34,024 nt of DNA from Alphaproteobacteria bacterium (GTDB lineage: Bacteria; Pseudomonadota; Alphaproteobacteria; Rhodobacterales; Rhodobacteraceae), in assembly GCA_003697125.1 (NCBI GenBank), contig RFGB01000309.1, positions 1 to 34,024 of the forward strand, read 5' to 3'. Position 1 is the stretch's first letter. Each line of letters starts with the position of its first letter. The notes beneath the pieces were generated by a model that searched no databases, was not told the DNA's origin, and saw only the letters and a list, made by a program, of their open reading frames with translations. Positions 1 through 8,253 of the stretch are shown here, piece by piece. The position numbers were made by a program, and so were the translations under genes.

Positions 1-1026
1 CGCCAGCACCGAGCGCTCTTTCGGCAGCCGCGCGGCATTGCGCACCGGAAAGACGTAGGGATAGACCGACTTGCCCTCGGGCAGCTCGGCGCAGGCCTCG
101 CGGATATAGTCCACCAGATGCCCGTCATGCACCTCGCGGATCCAGCGGTCGGGAAAGGCACGGGCGGGTTCGCGCCGGAACAGGCCGGTCTTCTCGATCT
201 CGTTCAGGATCGCCGGGATGCGGACCGGCGCCTCGACATAGCCCTGTTCGCGCACATGGTGGATCTCGTGCCGGTCATTGACCACCAGCGGGATGCTCAG
301 CCCCTCGGGCGGGGCCGGCGCCGGGGCGGGCCTGACATGGCGCGGCGCGCGCAGATGCGGGTTGCCCCGGCGCACCGAGGCGACGACCTTCCGGATGTAG
401 TCCTCGGGGCAAAGCGCGCCGTATTTGCGGCGCAGGATCGCCTCGACGATCTCGGCCAGCCTGGCGCGGGGGGGCAGCTCGAAGCGGTCGAGCCCGTCGA
501 ACATCAGATAGGGCGGATCGGTGTCGCCGGGTTTCAGCGGCGTCTCGTAGGCGGTGCCCATCACCGGGCGCGCGCCATGGCGTTCGTAGAACCTGAGCCG
601 GGCGGCATTCTGCCGGCGGATCGCCGGATCGGGCGAGAGCGCGGGATCGTCGGGCAGGCATTCGAAATAGAGCCCGCGCGCGCCCGGCTGGGCGGCGGCC
701 TCGGCGCGGACCTCGCCATAGAGCGCCGCGCCCATGCCCGCGCCGCTGCGCCCCGGCGCGGTGGCGATGCTGTCGAGCCATGCGAAGCGCAGATCGGGGA
801 AATAGAGCATCAGCGCGAAGGCGCGGATCTGTCCCTGGCCGTTCTCGGCCACCAGGATCTCGGAGACGAAGCCGGTCGCCAGCGGATCCTCGAGCTGGTC
901 GGGCAGCTTGGCGATCATCGCCTCGTCCATGCCGGGAAACTGGGCGCGCAGGATGCGCTGGATCTCGGCCACCGTCTCGCGGCTGGCGGGGGTGCGGGTG
1001 TCCTTGAGCTTGCGGATGCGGAACAC
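1..1026 (-). CDS. GNAT acetyltransferase-histone deacetylase-like fusion (C-terminus outside window)
   Basis: The frame stays open for 342 codons and runs off the left edge. Residues about 1-180 look like a GNAT acetyltransferase: the acetyl-CoA loop RSGAGMG is at 93-99 and a typical NAARLRFYERHGA segment is at 140-152. A Pro/Ala-rich linker (about 228-242) leads into the N-terminus of a histone deacetylase/acetylpolyamine amidohydrolase-like domain (IPLVVNDRHEIHH at 245-257, then ..WIREVHDGHLVDYI..). The deacetylase active site would lie outside the window. I chose the GTG at 1026 because it begins one base after the stop of the upstream ATP-grasp gene and has GGAAGG about 9 bases upstream. 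It is the last visible gene of the kamA operon. An N-acetylating domain joined to a deacetylating domain suggests protection and deprotection, or regulated acetylation, of an amine made by the pathway; that is inference. Confidence 0.82.
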   Translation of the reverse strand, partial: MFRIRKLKDTRTPASRETVAEIQRILRAQFPGMDEAMIAKLPDQLEDPLATGFVSEILVAENGQGQIRAFALMLYFPDLRFAWLDSIATAPGRSGAGMGAALYGEVRAEAAAQPGARGLYFECLPDDPALSPDPAIRRQNAARLRFYERHGARPVMGTAYETPLKPGDTDPPYLMFDGLDRFELPPRARLAEIVEAILRRKYGALCPEDYIRKVVASVRRGNPHLRAPRHVRPAPAPAPPEGLSIPLVVNDRHEIHHVREQGYVEAPVRIPAILNEIEKTGLFRREPARAFPDRWIREVHDGHLVDYIREACAELPEGKSVYPYVFPVRNAARLPKERSVLA

Positions 1027-1027
1027 C

Positions 1028-2017
1028 TCAGGCCGCCTTCCGGGGCCGGGCGCGGGCGACGGCCAGCAGATGGGCCACCAGCGCGTCGTAGGTGATTCCG
1101 GCTTGAGCCGCGGCGGCGGCGAAGCCGGCGTCGGGGGCAAGGCAGGGGTTGGTGTTGACCTCGAGCACCCAGGGGGCGCCGGCGGCATCGACGCGGAAAT
1201 CGACCCGGGCATAGCCCGAAAGGCCGAAGAGATCCCACACCGCGCGCGACAGGCGGGCGAGCTCGGCCGCAAGCGCGGGCTCGCGCGCCTCGAGGCCGAA
1301 GCGGCGCGGGGTGTGGTGATAGGCGGGGCAGCCGGGATCCCACTTGGCGCCGTAATCGACGATGTGCGGCGCGCCCTCGGGCAGGGTTTCGAACAGGATC
1401 TAGGGGATCGGCAGGACCCGCGCGCCGCCTTCGCCGGCCTCGAGGAGGGCCAGGTTGAACTCGCGCCCCTCGATGAAGGTCTCGGCGAAGAATTCGCCGC
1501 CGAAGCGCGCGGCGCGGGCGGCGATCTCCTCGGCCGCGCGCGCGCCGGCAACGATCGAGCCCGCGTCGATGCCGAGCGAGCCGTGCTCGCTGTCGGATTT
1601 CACGATCACGCGCCGCTCGGGCGGGACGGCATCGCCCGCGCGCCACCAGTCGGGGGTGGGCAGGCCGGCGGCGCGCAGGCGGCGCTTGGTGTGGGTCTTG
1701 ATCAGCGCCGCCTCGAGCGCCTCGGCCGCGCAGCCGGTGACGCGCAGCCCCAGCGCCTGCATCACCCGCACCGGCTCGGGCGCACGCAGCGGGTCGCCGG
1801 CGACCGTCTCGACCATGTTGAACACCGCCGCCGGCGCGCGGGCGGCCAGCCGTTGCAGGGCGGGCGCGAAATCGGCGCCAAGGTCGATCACCGGGCTGTC
1901 CCAGCCCTGGCGGGTCAGCGCCGCGGCGATCGCCCTGGCCGTGTCCACCGTGTCCTGCTCGTCGGGCCGGTCGGGGCGGGCGGCGTGAACGACGGGGGCG
2001 AAGCGGCGCGCGCTCAT
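1028..2017 (-). pseudogene. D-Ala-D-Ala ligase-like ATP-grasp protein, interrupted by in-frame TAG
   Basis: The reading frame from the ATG at 2017 would encode 329 residues but has an amber codon at codon 206 (TAG at 1402-1400). The same frame resumes immediately and continues to TGA at 1030-1028 with a good ATP-grasp C-terminus, including the metal-binding pair in WVLEVNTN (E286, N288). The stop falls in the segment matching the family pattern LP..EI, where a Glu is normally present, so a single G-to-T change (GAG to TAG) explains it. The start overlaps the stop of the upstream ATP-grasp gene (ATGA), showing translational coupling. Such proteins ligate an amino acid carboxylate to an amine using ATP. 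The truncated product would lack the catalytic C-terminal metal site. A sequencing error, a true null allele or amber readthrough are all possible. Confidence 0.8.
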
Positions 2018-3021
2018 GCCGCCGCCCTCCGCGCCGGGCGGGCCAGCCCCAGCCGGTCGCAGGCGGCGGCCAGGATCTGGCCGATCAGCCAGTCGAAATC
2101 ATGCCCGGCCATCTGCGCGATCATCGGCAGGTCGGAATGCACCGGGTTGAGCCCGGCGATGGGGTTGACCTCCAGAAACTGCGGCCTGCCCTCGGCATCC
2201 GAACGAATGTCCACCCGCGCGGCATCGCGGCATTCGAGCGCGCGGTAGGCGGCAAGCGCCACCTCGGCCGCCGCCCGCGCCTCGGCGTCGTCGGCCAGCC
2301 GGTAGGCGACGCGCTCCTCGCTCAGCTCCTTGTTCTCGTAGGAATAGACCGGATCGCCCGCCTCGGGGCGCACGGTGATCTCCATCACCCCGATCACCCG
2401 CGCCGCATCACCGTTGCCGAGGATGCCGACGGTGAACTCCCGCCCCGGCAGGTAGGTCTCGGCCAGCGCCGGCTGGGCGAAGCGCTCGATCAGCGCGCCG
2501 GCCGCCGCCGCCAGCGCGGCATGGTCGGCGACCAGCGAAGCCAGCGCACAGCCCTTGCCGGTGCCCTCGGCCAGCGGCTTGACGAAGAGCGGGAAGGGCA
2601 GATCGACCGCCGCCGCATCCTCCGCGCTGCGCAGCACCGCGAAGGGCGCGGTCGGCACGCCCTGATCGCGCGCGAGCCGCTTGGCGGCGGCCTTGTCGAG
2701 CGTCGCCGCCATGGTCAGCGGGTCGGAGAAGGCGTAAGGCTGGTCGAACATCTCGCACAGGGCCGGCACCTGCGCCTCGCGCGCCCGGCCCCTCAGCCCC
2801 TCGGCGATGGAGAAGACCAGGTCCCACCGCTCCCCCGCCGCGAGCCGGCGGGCGAGGTTCCGGCCGCGACCGATCCGCGTCACCTCGCAGCCCTGGCGGG
2901 CGAGCGCGGCGGCGATGCCGTCAATGGTCACCTGCTCGTCGAACTCGGCGACGTCGATCGGATCGTAGCCTTCGGCCAGATATTCGGCCCGGGCGTCATA
3001 GACGAAGCCCACGCGCATCAT
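2014..3021 (-). CDS. D-Ala-D-Ala ligase-like ATP-grasp protein
   Basis: This 335-residue protein has the three-part layout of the Ddl/ATP-grasp ligases: a pre-ATP-grasp domain (about 1-100), a central lid domain with FPLFVKPLAEGTGKG (ATP-binding Lys148) and a C-terminal domain with the metal-binding FLEVNP (E284, N286). The family forms amide or peptide bonds through an acyl-phosphate. It is not a standard Ddl: it lies next to a lysine aminomutase and a second paralogue, not among cell-wall genes. The ATG at 3021 overlaps the kamA stop (ATGA), and another ATG follows directly at 3018. The likely substrates are beta-amino acids or other amino acids made in this operon, which is inference from context. 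It could instead be annotated simply as D-alanine-D-alanine ligase. Confidence 0.85.
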   Translation of the reverse strand: MMRVGFVYDARAEYLAEGYDPIDVAEFDEQVTIDGIAAALARQGCEVTRIGRGRNLARRLAAGERWDLVFSIAEGLRGRAREAQVPALCEMFDQPYAFSDPLTMAATLDKAAAKRLARDQGVPTAPFAVLRSAEDAAAVDLPFPLFVKPLAEGTGKGCALASLVADHAALAAAAGALIERFAQPALAETYLPGREFTVGILGNGDAARVIGVMEITVRPEAGDPVYSYENKELSEERVAYRLADDAEARAAAEVALAAYRALECRDAARVDIRSDAEGRPQFLEVNPIAGLNPVHSDLPMIAQMAGHDFDWLIGQILAAACDRLGLARPARRAAA

Positions 3022-4340
3022 GCCGCGCCTCCCGCTGCCAGCGGGTTGCCGCGCTCCGCCCCGATCCGCCCGCCGGGGTCGGGATAGCGGTAGAGCCCGC
3101 CCTCGAAGTTGCGCAGGATCAGGTCGTCGCCGTCGCGCCCGGCCACGTAGTCGGGCAGGAGCGGGATCTTGCCGCCGCCGCCCGGCGCGTCGATGACGTA
3201 TTGCGGCACCGCATAGCCGGTGGTGTGGCCGCGCAGCCCCTCGATGATCTCGAGGCCCTTCGACACCGGCGTGCGGAAATGCGCCGAGCCCGAGATCGGA
3301 TCGCACTGGTAGAGATAATAGGGCTTGACCCGCAGCCGCAGCAGCCCCTGCATCAGCGGCTTCATCACCGCGATGTCGTCGTTGATGCCCCTGAGCAGCA
3401 CCGTCTGGCTGCCCAGCGGAATGCCCGCATCGGCCAGCCGCGCCGTGGCCTCGGCCACCTCGGGCGTGAGCTCGGCGGGGTGGGTGAAATGCAGGCTCAT
3501 CCACAGCGGATGATGCCGTTTCAGCACCTTCGTCAGCGCGCGGGTGATGCGCATCGGCAGCACCGTCGGAACCTTGGTGCCGATGCGGATGAACTCCACA
3601 TGCGGGATCGCCCGCAGCCGGCCCAGAAGCCAGTCGAGCTTGTCATCGGCCAGCGTCAGCGGATCGCCGCCCGAAAGCAGCACGTCGCGGATTTCCGGGT
3701 GCGCCTCGATATAGGCGATGGCCCGTTCCCACTGCTGGCGCGAGAAGCCGTATTCGCCGCCCGGATCGCCGACCATCCGCGAGCGCGTGCAATAGCGGCA
3801 ATAGGTCGAGCAGGTGCCCGTGGTCAGGAACAGCACCCGGTCGGGGTAGCGGTGCACCAGCCCCGGCGCGGCGGTGTCGTGATCCTCGCCCAGCGGGTCA
3901 TCGGCCTCGCCCGGCAGGCGCAGATATTCCTGGCCGACGGGGATGTGCGTGCGGCGCAGCGGATCGGCCGGGTTCTCGCGGTCCATCAGGCTGGCGTAAT
4001 AGGGCGTGATCCCCACCGGCAGCGCGCCGCGATGGCGGGCGACCGCCCCGCGTTCGTCATCGGACAGCGCGAAGATGCGTTCCAGCCCGGCAAGGCTGCG
4101 GATCCGCGCGCGCAGCTGCCAGCGCCAGTCGGCCCACTGCGCTGCGTCCGCTTCCGGGTAGAACCGCCGACGAAAGGCCCGGCTGCGGGCGCTTTCGACA
4201 AAGCGTTCGCCCCGCGGGCCGCCGCCGGCGGGCCGGGGCCGCGTCACCGGGGCATCCGCCCCGGAGCCAGCGATGTGGGTGATACTCGGAGGTTCCTCGG
4301 CGTCCAGTGCGGCCGAGGCGAAATCGCGGGCGTCGTCCAT
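3018..4340 (-). CDS. Lysine 2,3-aminomutase family radical SAM enzyme (KamA/AblA type)
   Basis: This 440-residue enzyme probably moves the alpha-amino group of L-lysine to the beta carbon using S-adenosylmethionine, a [4Fe-4S] cluster and PLP. The cluster motif CSTYCRYC gives C177, C181 and C184. The PLP lysine is K391 in DAPGGGGKIP. Both substrate-binding aspartates of clostridial lysine 2,3-aminomutase appear conserved, in QCDP (D347) and VIDAPGG (D384). I chose the ATG at 4340 because GGAGAG lies 8 bases upstream; the open frame extends 29 codons further without a ribosome site. It is the first gene of a four-gene operon with two ATP-grasp genes and a GNAT-deacetylase fusion. There is no separate AblB-like gene beside it, so simple N-acetyl-beta-lysine osmolyte synthesis is only one option. 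Some KamA homologues act on glutamate or arginine, but the conserved Asp pair favours lysine. Confidence 0.93.
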   Translation of the reverse strand: MDDARDFASAALDAEEPPSITHIAGSGADAPVTRPRPAGGGPRGERFVESARSRAFRRRFYPEADAAQWADWRWQLRARIRSLAGLERIFALSDDERGAVARHRGALPVGITPYYASLMDRENPADPLRRTHIPVGQEYLRLPGEADDPLGEDHDTAAPGLVHRYPDRVLFLTTGTCSTYCRYCTRSRMVGDPGGEYGFSRQQWERAIAYIEAHPEIRDVLLSGGDPLTLADDKLDWLLGRLRAIPHVEFIRIGTKVPTVLPMRITRALTKVLKRHHPLWMSLHFTHPAELTPEVAEATARLADAGIPLGSQTVLLRGINDDIAVMKPLMQGLLRLRVKPYYLYQCDPISGSAHFRTPVSKGLEIIEGLRGHTTGYAVPQYVIDAPGGGGKIPLLPDYVAGRDGDDLILRNFEGGLYRYPDPGGRIGAERGNPLAAGGAA

Positions 4341-4689
4341 GCGCGCCACTCTCCATGCATCCGGCAGGGCCGTCGCGCGGACATCGTCGATGCTGTCGCC
4401 ACAGCCGGAAGTGACATCGAGATACACACAAGCGCGCGGTTTTCAACTGCTTCCTTCGGCATTCCCGCCGCGCCGCCGCCGGGATCGCGGATCATGCGGA
4501 CGAATCGCCCGCGGGAGGGGGTCGGCCCGGCGGCGCCCGGCCCGTATCTCGACAGTATCGCGAATTGCGGGAAAATCTCGATTATTGTTGATCGGCGGCG
4601 GGATGATCGCTAGAAGGCCGGGATCGAACCCTGCCCGCCATGGTGCGCGACGCCGCGCCGGGCGCGGCCGAACAGTCAGGGAGGATGGG
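4341..4689. other. Divergent intergenic region between kamA operon and TRAP operon
   Basis: This 349-bp gap holds no convincing gene. It separates two divergent operons, so it must carry promoters for both. A candidate minus-strand promoter is listed separately. On the plus strand the only AT-rich patch is about 4560-4600 (around AAAATCTCGATTATTGTTGA), a plausible promoter area for the TRAP operon, but I could not fix hexamers with confidence. A strong ribosome site (AGGGAGG) precedes the ATG at 4690. Confidence 0.6.
4419..4446 (-). promoter_or_regulatory. Candidate sigma-70 promoter for kamA operon
   Basis: Read on the minus strand, TTGAAA (4446-4441) is followed after 16 bases by TATCTC (4424-4419). 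The -35 matches five of six consensus bases; the -10 is weak. It would give a leader of roughly 70 bases before the kamA ATG at 4340. Confidence 0.3.
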
Positions 4690-5730
4690 ATGAATCGCAT
4701 CGGTGCAACGGCGCTGGCCGTGATGCTGGGGGCGCTGATCTCGGCGGATGCCGGGCGGGCCGCCGGGGTGGAGGGGCCGAGCCTGTTCTGGAAGATCTCG
4801 GCCTTCGGCAATCCCCGTGCCCTGACCGCGGGGATGGAGGAGATGGCCCGCCGCGTGGCCGAGGACACCGACGGCAGGTTCCAGATCAAGATCTTCTATG
4901 GCGAGCAGCTTTCCGGCGCGCGCGAGAATCTGGACGGGCTGAAGCTTAACGCCTTCGAGGGCGCGGCGATCTGCGAATTCTACCATCCCGGCAAGAATCC
5001 GGCCTGGACGGTGTTCTCGCTGCCGTTCCTGCCGCTCGGCGACCCCGAGGTGAACCGCCATGTGCGCAGCCGGCTGTTCGAGCATCCCGCGATCGTCGCC
5101 GACATGGCGCAGTGGAACGCGATTCCCTATGTCTCGGGCCTGCTTCCGCAGTTCGAGATCCTGGGCCGCGGCAAGCCGCCGCTGAGGCTGGAGGACTGGA
5201 AGGGCCTGCGGGTGCGCGCCGGCGGCGGGCTTGGCGACGCGATGGAACGGATCGGCGCGGTCAAGATGACCCTGCCCGCCGGCGAGACGCTGACCGCCTT
5301 CGAGCGCGGCGCGCTGGACGCGGCCGCCTTCCCCTTCACCTATGCCCATGTCGCCTATCGCATCCACGAGGTGGCGGAGTGGTTCACCACCAACCTGGCC
5401 CCCGGCAGCGCCGAATGCGGCTGGGTCCTGAACAAGCAGGCCTTCGAGGCGCTGCCGCCCCAGTATCGCGACCTGCTGATGGGCTATCGCGATCTGGTGA
5501 TGGATGTTCAGCTGCAGCGCTATCGCGAGGCCGACGAGCGCAACCTGGCCATGTTCCGCGAGCGGATGACGCCGATCACCTATACCGATGCCGAGATCGC
5601 GCGCTTCCGCGAGCTGGGCGGCAAGCCGGTCTGGGAGGCCTGGATCGCCGAGAATCAGGACCGGTTCGATGCGCGCGGCCTGTTCGAGGCGGTCTGGGCG
5701 CTGGCCGAGGAGGCGCGGGCGGGCCGCTAG
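4690..5730 (+). CDS. TRAP transporter substrate-binding protein (DctP family), system 1
   Basis: This 346-residue periplasmic binding protein begins with a Sec signal peptide (residues about 1-25, MNRIGATALAVMLGALISAD..). It carries the DctP-family pattern, including the LRVRAGG segment (R174/R176) where the family's substrate-carboxylate-binding arginine lies, followed by the ..GETLTAFERGALDAAAF.. region. It would deliver an organic acid to the DctQM membrane pair encoded downstream. The ATG at 4690 has AGGGAGG about 5 bases upstream, and in-frame upstream starts lack a ribosome site and would bury the signal peptide. It heads a P-Q-M-DUF336 operon. The substrate is not predictable from sequence. 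It is not closely alike to the second binding protein at 16995, so the two systems probably carry different ligands. Confidence 0.92.
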   Translation: MNRIGATALAVMLGALISADAGRAAGVEGPSLFWKISAFGNPRALTAGMEEMARRVAEDTDGRFQIKIFYGEQLSGARENLDGLKLNAFEGAAICEFYHPGKNPAWTVFSLPFLPLGDPEVNRHVRSRLFEHPAIVADMAQWNAIPYVSGLLPQFEILGRGKPPLRLEDWKGLRVRAGGGLGDAMERIGAVKMTLPAGETLTAFERGALDAAAFPFTYAHVAYRIHEVAEWFTTNLAPGSAECGWVLNKQAFEALPPQYRDLLMGYRDLVMDVQLQRYREADERNLAMFRERMTPITYTDAEIARFRELGGKPVWEAWIAENQDRFDARGLFEAVWALAEEARAGR

Positions 5731-5771
5731 GCCCGGCCGCCATCGCGTGACATCCGGGCGGGGAGGTGGGC

Positions 5772-6398
5772 TTGAGCCGCGACTCTGATTCCGGGCCGCT
5801 GATGCGGCGCCTCGACCGCGCCCTCGCTCCGGTGGAGGATGGCGCCACACTGATCGCAGCCTTCGCCATCTTCGCGCTGATGCTGCTGGGGGTGGCGCAG
5901 ATCCTGCTGCGCACCCTGCTCAATGCGCCGATCTCGGGCTATATCGACTTCGTCGAACTGTCGATGGCCACGATGGCCTTCCTCGGCGCGGCCTATTGCC
6001 AGCGGCTGGGCAGCCATGTGCGCATGGAACTCCTGGTCGGGCGCCTGCACGGGCGGATGCTGTGGCTGGTCGAGGCCTTCGGCATCCTGGTCGCCCTGGC
6101 GGTGATCGGGGTGCTGATCTGGTATTCGGCCCAGCACTTCATGCGCGCCTATACCCTGGGCGACACGACGATCGACGCCCGCTTTCCGGTCTGGCCGTCC
6201 AAGCTTCTGGTGCCGATCGCCTTCTCGGTATGGTTCCTGCGGCTTCTGATCCAGTTCGCGGGGTCGGTGCGGCTTCTGATCGACCCCGCCCGCGAGCGCA
6301 TCGGCGTGGTCACGGCGCGCGAGGTGATGGAGCAGGCGCGCGAGGAGATCGAGGAGATCATGGGCGAGGCGCCGGGCGAGGGAGACGGGCGGCGATGA
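5772..6398 (+). CDS. TRAP transporter small permease (DctQ family), system 1
   Basis: This membrane protein of about 208 residues has the four hydrophobic segments of DctQ subunits (starting ..TLIAAFAIFALMLLGVAQILLR..) and the typical ..FVELSMATMAFLGAAYCQRLGSHVRMELL.. signature. It ends in an acidic tail (..EEIEEIMGEAPGEGD..) longer than usual. The start is uncertain. A GTG at 5766 overlaps the GGGAGG ribosome site, so TTG at 5772, five bases after that site, is my choice; ATG at 5802 is another possibility. Its stop overlaps the DctM start (ATGA at 6395). It bridges the binding protein to the large permease in the inner membrane. Confidence 0.88.
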   Translation: MSRDSDSGPLMRRLDRALAPVEDGATLIAAFAIFALMLLGVAQILLRTLLNAPISGYIDFVELSMATMAFLGAAYCQRLGSHVRMELLVGRLHGRMLWLVEAFGILVALAVIGVLIWYSAQHFMRAYTLGDTTIDARFPVWPSKLLVPIAFSVWFLRLLIQFAGSVRLLIDPARERIGVVTAREVMEQAREEIEEIMGEAPGEGDGRR

Positions 6399-7717
6399 TC
6401 CTGGGGATAGGCTTCTCGGACCCGATGCTGGTCGGGCTGATCGCCGTCGCGGTCCTGATGGTGCTGGTGGTGCTGGGGGTGCGGATCGTCTATGCCGCGG
6501 CGGCGGTGGGGCTTCTTGGGCTGGTCGAGCTGCTGGGCTGGGGACCGGCCGCGGGCATCGTCGGCACCATCCCCCACGCCAAGTCGTCCAACTATGCGCT
6601 CAGCGTCCTGCCGATGTTCGTGTTCATCGGCTACATGGCCTATCACGCCGGGCTGACCGACCGGCTGTTCGATGCCGCGCGCAAATGGATCGGCTGGATC
6701 CCCGGGGGGCTTGCGGTCGCCACCGTGTTCGCCACGGCCGGTTTCGCCGCGGTCTCGGGCGCATCGACCGCCACCGCCGCGGTGTTCGCGCGGGTGGCGA
6801 TCCCGCAGATGCTGCGCCACGGCTATGACCGCAGGCTGGCCGCCGGGGTGGTCGCGGCGGGCGGCACGCTGGCCACGCTGATCCCGCCCTCGGCGATCAT
6901 CGTGATCTATGCGATCATCGTCGAGGAGTCGGTGGGCCGGCTGCTGCTGGCGGGCTTCCTGCCGGGGATCGTCTCGGCGCTGATCTATGCGCTGATCATC
7001 ATGGGATGGGCGATGCTGCGGCCCGGCCAGGCGCCTTCGGTCGGTGGCTTCAGCTGGCGCGAGAGGCTGCAGTCGCTGCCCGGGATCTCGCCGATCTTCC
7101 TCGTGGTCGCGATCATCCTGACCGCGGTCTATGGCGGCTGGGCCACGCCCACCGAGGCCGGCGCGCTGGGCGCGGCGGTGGTCTTCGCGGTGGCGGTGGC
7201 GCGGGGAACCTCGCGGCGCGCGGTGCAGCGCTCGCTGATGGAATCGGCCAAGCTCACCGCGATGATCTTCTCGATGATCTGGGGGGTGCTGATCTTCGTG
7301 CGCTTCCTCGGCTTCTCCGGCCTGCCCGAGGCCTTCACCGGCTGGATCGTCGGGCTGGACATGCCGCCGCTGGTGGTGATGATCCTGATCCTGCTGGCCT
7401 ATGCCGTGCTGGGCATGTTCATGGATGCCATCGGCATGCTGCTGCTGACGCTGCCGGTGGTCTATCCCGCGGTGATCGCGCTGGGCTTCGATTCGATCTG
7501 GTTCGGCATCATCGTGGTGAAGATGGCCGAGGTCTGCCTGATCACCCCGCCGATCGGCCTCAACTGCTTCGTGGTCAACGGGGTGCGGCCCGAGATCCCG
7601 CTCTCCGACGTGTTCCGCGGCATCCTGCTGTTCTTCATCGCCGATGTGGTGACGATCGCGGTGCTGATCGCCTTTCCGGGCATCGTCACCTGGCTGCCCA
7701 ACCTGATGAGCGGATAG
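6395..7717 (+). CDS. TRAP transporter large permease (DctM family), system 1
   Basis: This 440-residue, highly hydrophobic protein has about 12 membrane segments. It shows DctM landmarks: ..LPMFVFIGYMAYHAG.. near the N-terminus, ..SGASTATAAVFA.., ..TLIPPSAIIVIYAIIVEES.., ..TPTEAGALGA.. and ..FMDAIGMLLLTLPVVYP.. with ..ITPPIGLNCFVVNG.. near the end. These surround the sodium- and substrate-binding core in the ion-transporter superfamily. The ATG overlaps the DctQ stop. It works with the subunits encoded at 4690 and 5772 to import a solute, probably a carboxylate, driven by the sodium gradient. Confidence 0.94.
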   Translation: MILGIGFSDPMLVGLIAVAVLMVLVVLGVRIVYAAAAVGLLGLVELLGWGPAAGIVGTIPHAKSSNYALSVLPMFVFIGYMAYHAGLTDRLFDAARKWIGWIPGGLAVATVFATAGFAAVSGASTATAAVFARVAIPQMLRHGYDRRLAAGVVAAGGTLATLIPPSAIIVIYAIIVEESVGRLLLAGFLPGIVSALIYALIIMGWAMLRPGQAPSVGGFSWRERLQSLPGISPIFLVVAIILTAVYGGWATPTEAGALGAAVVFAVAVARGTSRRAVQRSLMESAKLTAMIFSMIWGVLIFVRFLGFSGLPEAFTGWIVGLDMPPLVVMILILLAYAVLGMFMDAIGMLLLTLPVVYPAVIALGFDSIWFGIIVVKMAEVCLITPPIGLNCFVVNGVRPEIPLSDVFRGILLFFIADVVTIAVLIAFPGIVTWLPNLMSG

Positions 7718-7721
7718 ACCC

Positions 7722-8222
7722 ATGCGCCTGATGACCAGCCTTACCCTCGACCGCGCCTCGGCCATCGTCGACCATGTGCTGCAGGTCGGCCGGCAGGAGG
7801 GCATGCTTCCTCTGACCGTGGCGGTGCTCGATTCCGGCGGCCGGCTTGTCGCCATGAAGAGCGAGGACGGCGCGGGGATCCTGCGTTTCGACATCGCCTT
7901 CGGCAAGGCCTGGGGCGCGCTGGGGATGGGGATCTCCAGCCGGCTGATCCGCGACCGTCTGGCCCGGCGCCCCGCCTTCCAGAGCGCGCTGGCCGTGGCC
8001 GCCGAGGGCCGCTTCATCCCGGTTCCGGGCGGGGTGCTGATCCTCGACGCGCAGGGGACGACCATCGGCGCGGTGGGAGTCAGCGGCGATACCTCCGAGA
8101 AGGACGAATACTGCGCCATCCGCGCCATCGCCGCGGCGGGCCTTGCCTCCGAGCCGGCCGAACCCGATCCCGGCTGGCGGGGCTCCTCGCTCTCGGACAG
8201 CCCCGAGCCGTCCGGCGGCTGA
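7722..8222 (+). CDS. HbpS/GlcG-like protein (DUF336 family)
   Basis: This 166-residue soluble protein has the HbpS/GlcG fold signature: a helix ..LTLDRASAIVDHVLQVGRQEG.., the core ..LTVAVLDSGGRLVAMKSEDGAG.., and the conserved ..GGVLILDAQGTTIGAVGVSGDTSEKDEYCA.. near residues 104-130. Members bind heme or cobalamin, or accompany catabolic and transport operons without a settled role. The start is ATG at 7722, 4 bases after DctM; a second ATG at 7731 is also possible. It is the last gene of the TRAP operon and converges on the GntR gene at 8254. No signal peptide is visible, so it is cytoplasmic. The C-terminal tail is Pro/Ser/Glu-rich. Confidence 0.88.
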   Translation: MRLMTSLTLDRASAIVDHVLQVGRQEGMLPLTVAVLDSGGRLVAMKSEDGAGILRFDIAFGKAWGALGMGISSRLIRDRLARRPAFQSALAVAAEGRFIPVPGGVLILDAQGTTIGAVGVSGDTSEKDEYCAIRAIAAAGLASEPAEPDPGWRGSSLSDSPEPSGG

Positions 8223-8253
8223 CCCTGTCCGCGCGACGGGCCGGGCGCCGCGC

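Noticed and set aside
1400-1402. TAG read as pyrrolysine
   Set aside because: No pyrrolysine genes are seen, the position is a conserved Glu in the family, and a one-base mutation is the simpler account.
3018-4340. Simple N-acetyl-beta-lysine osmolyte operon (ablAB)
   Set aside because: The acetyltransferase is fused to a deacetylase-like domain and two ATP-grasp ligases intervene, so the plain two-gene osmolyte pathway does not explain the operon.
3201-4613. Long plus-strand open frame opposite kamA
   Set aside because: No domain and biased composition; kamA on the other strand has all radical SAM and PLP motifs.
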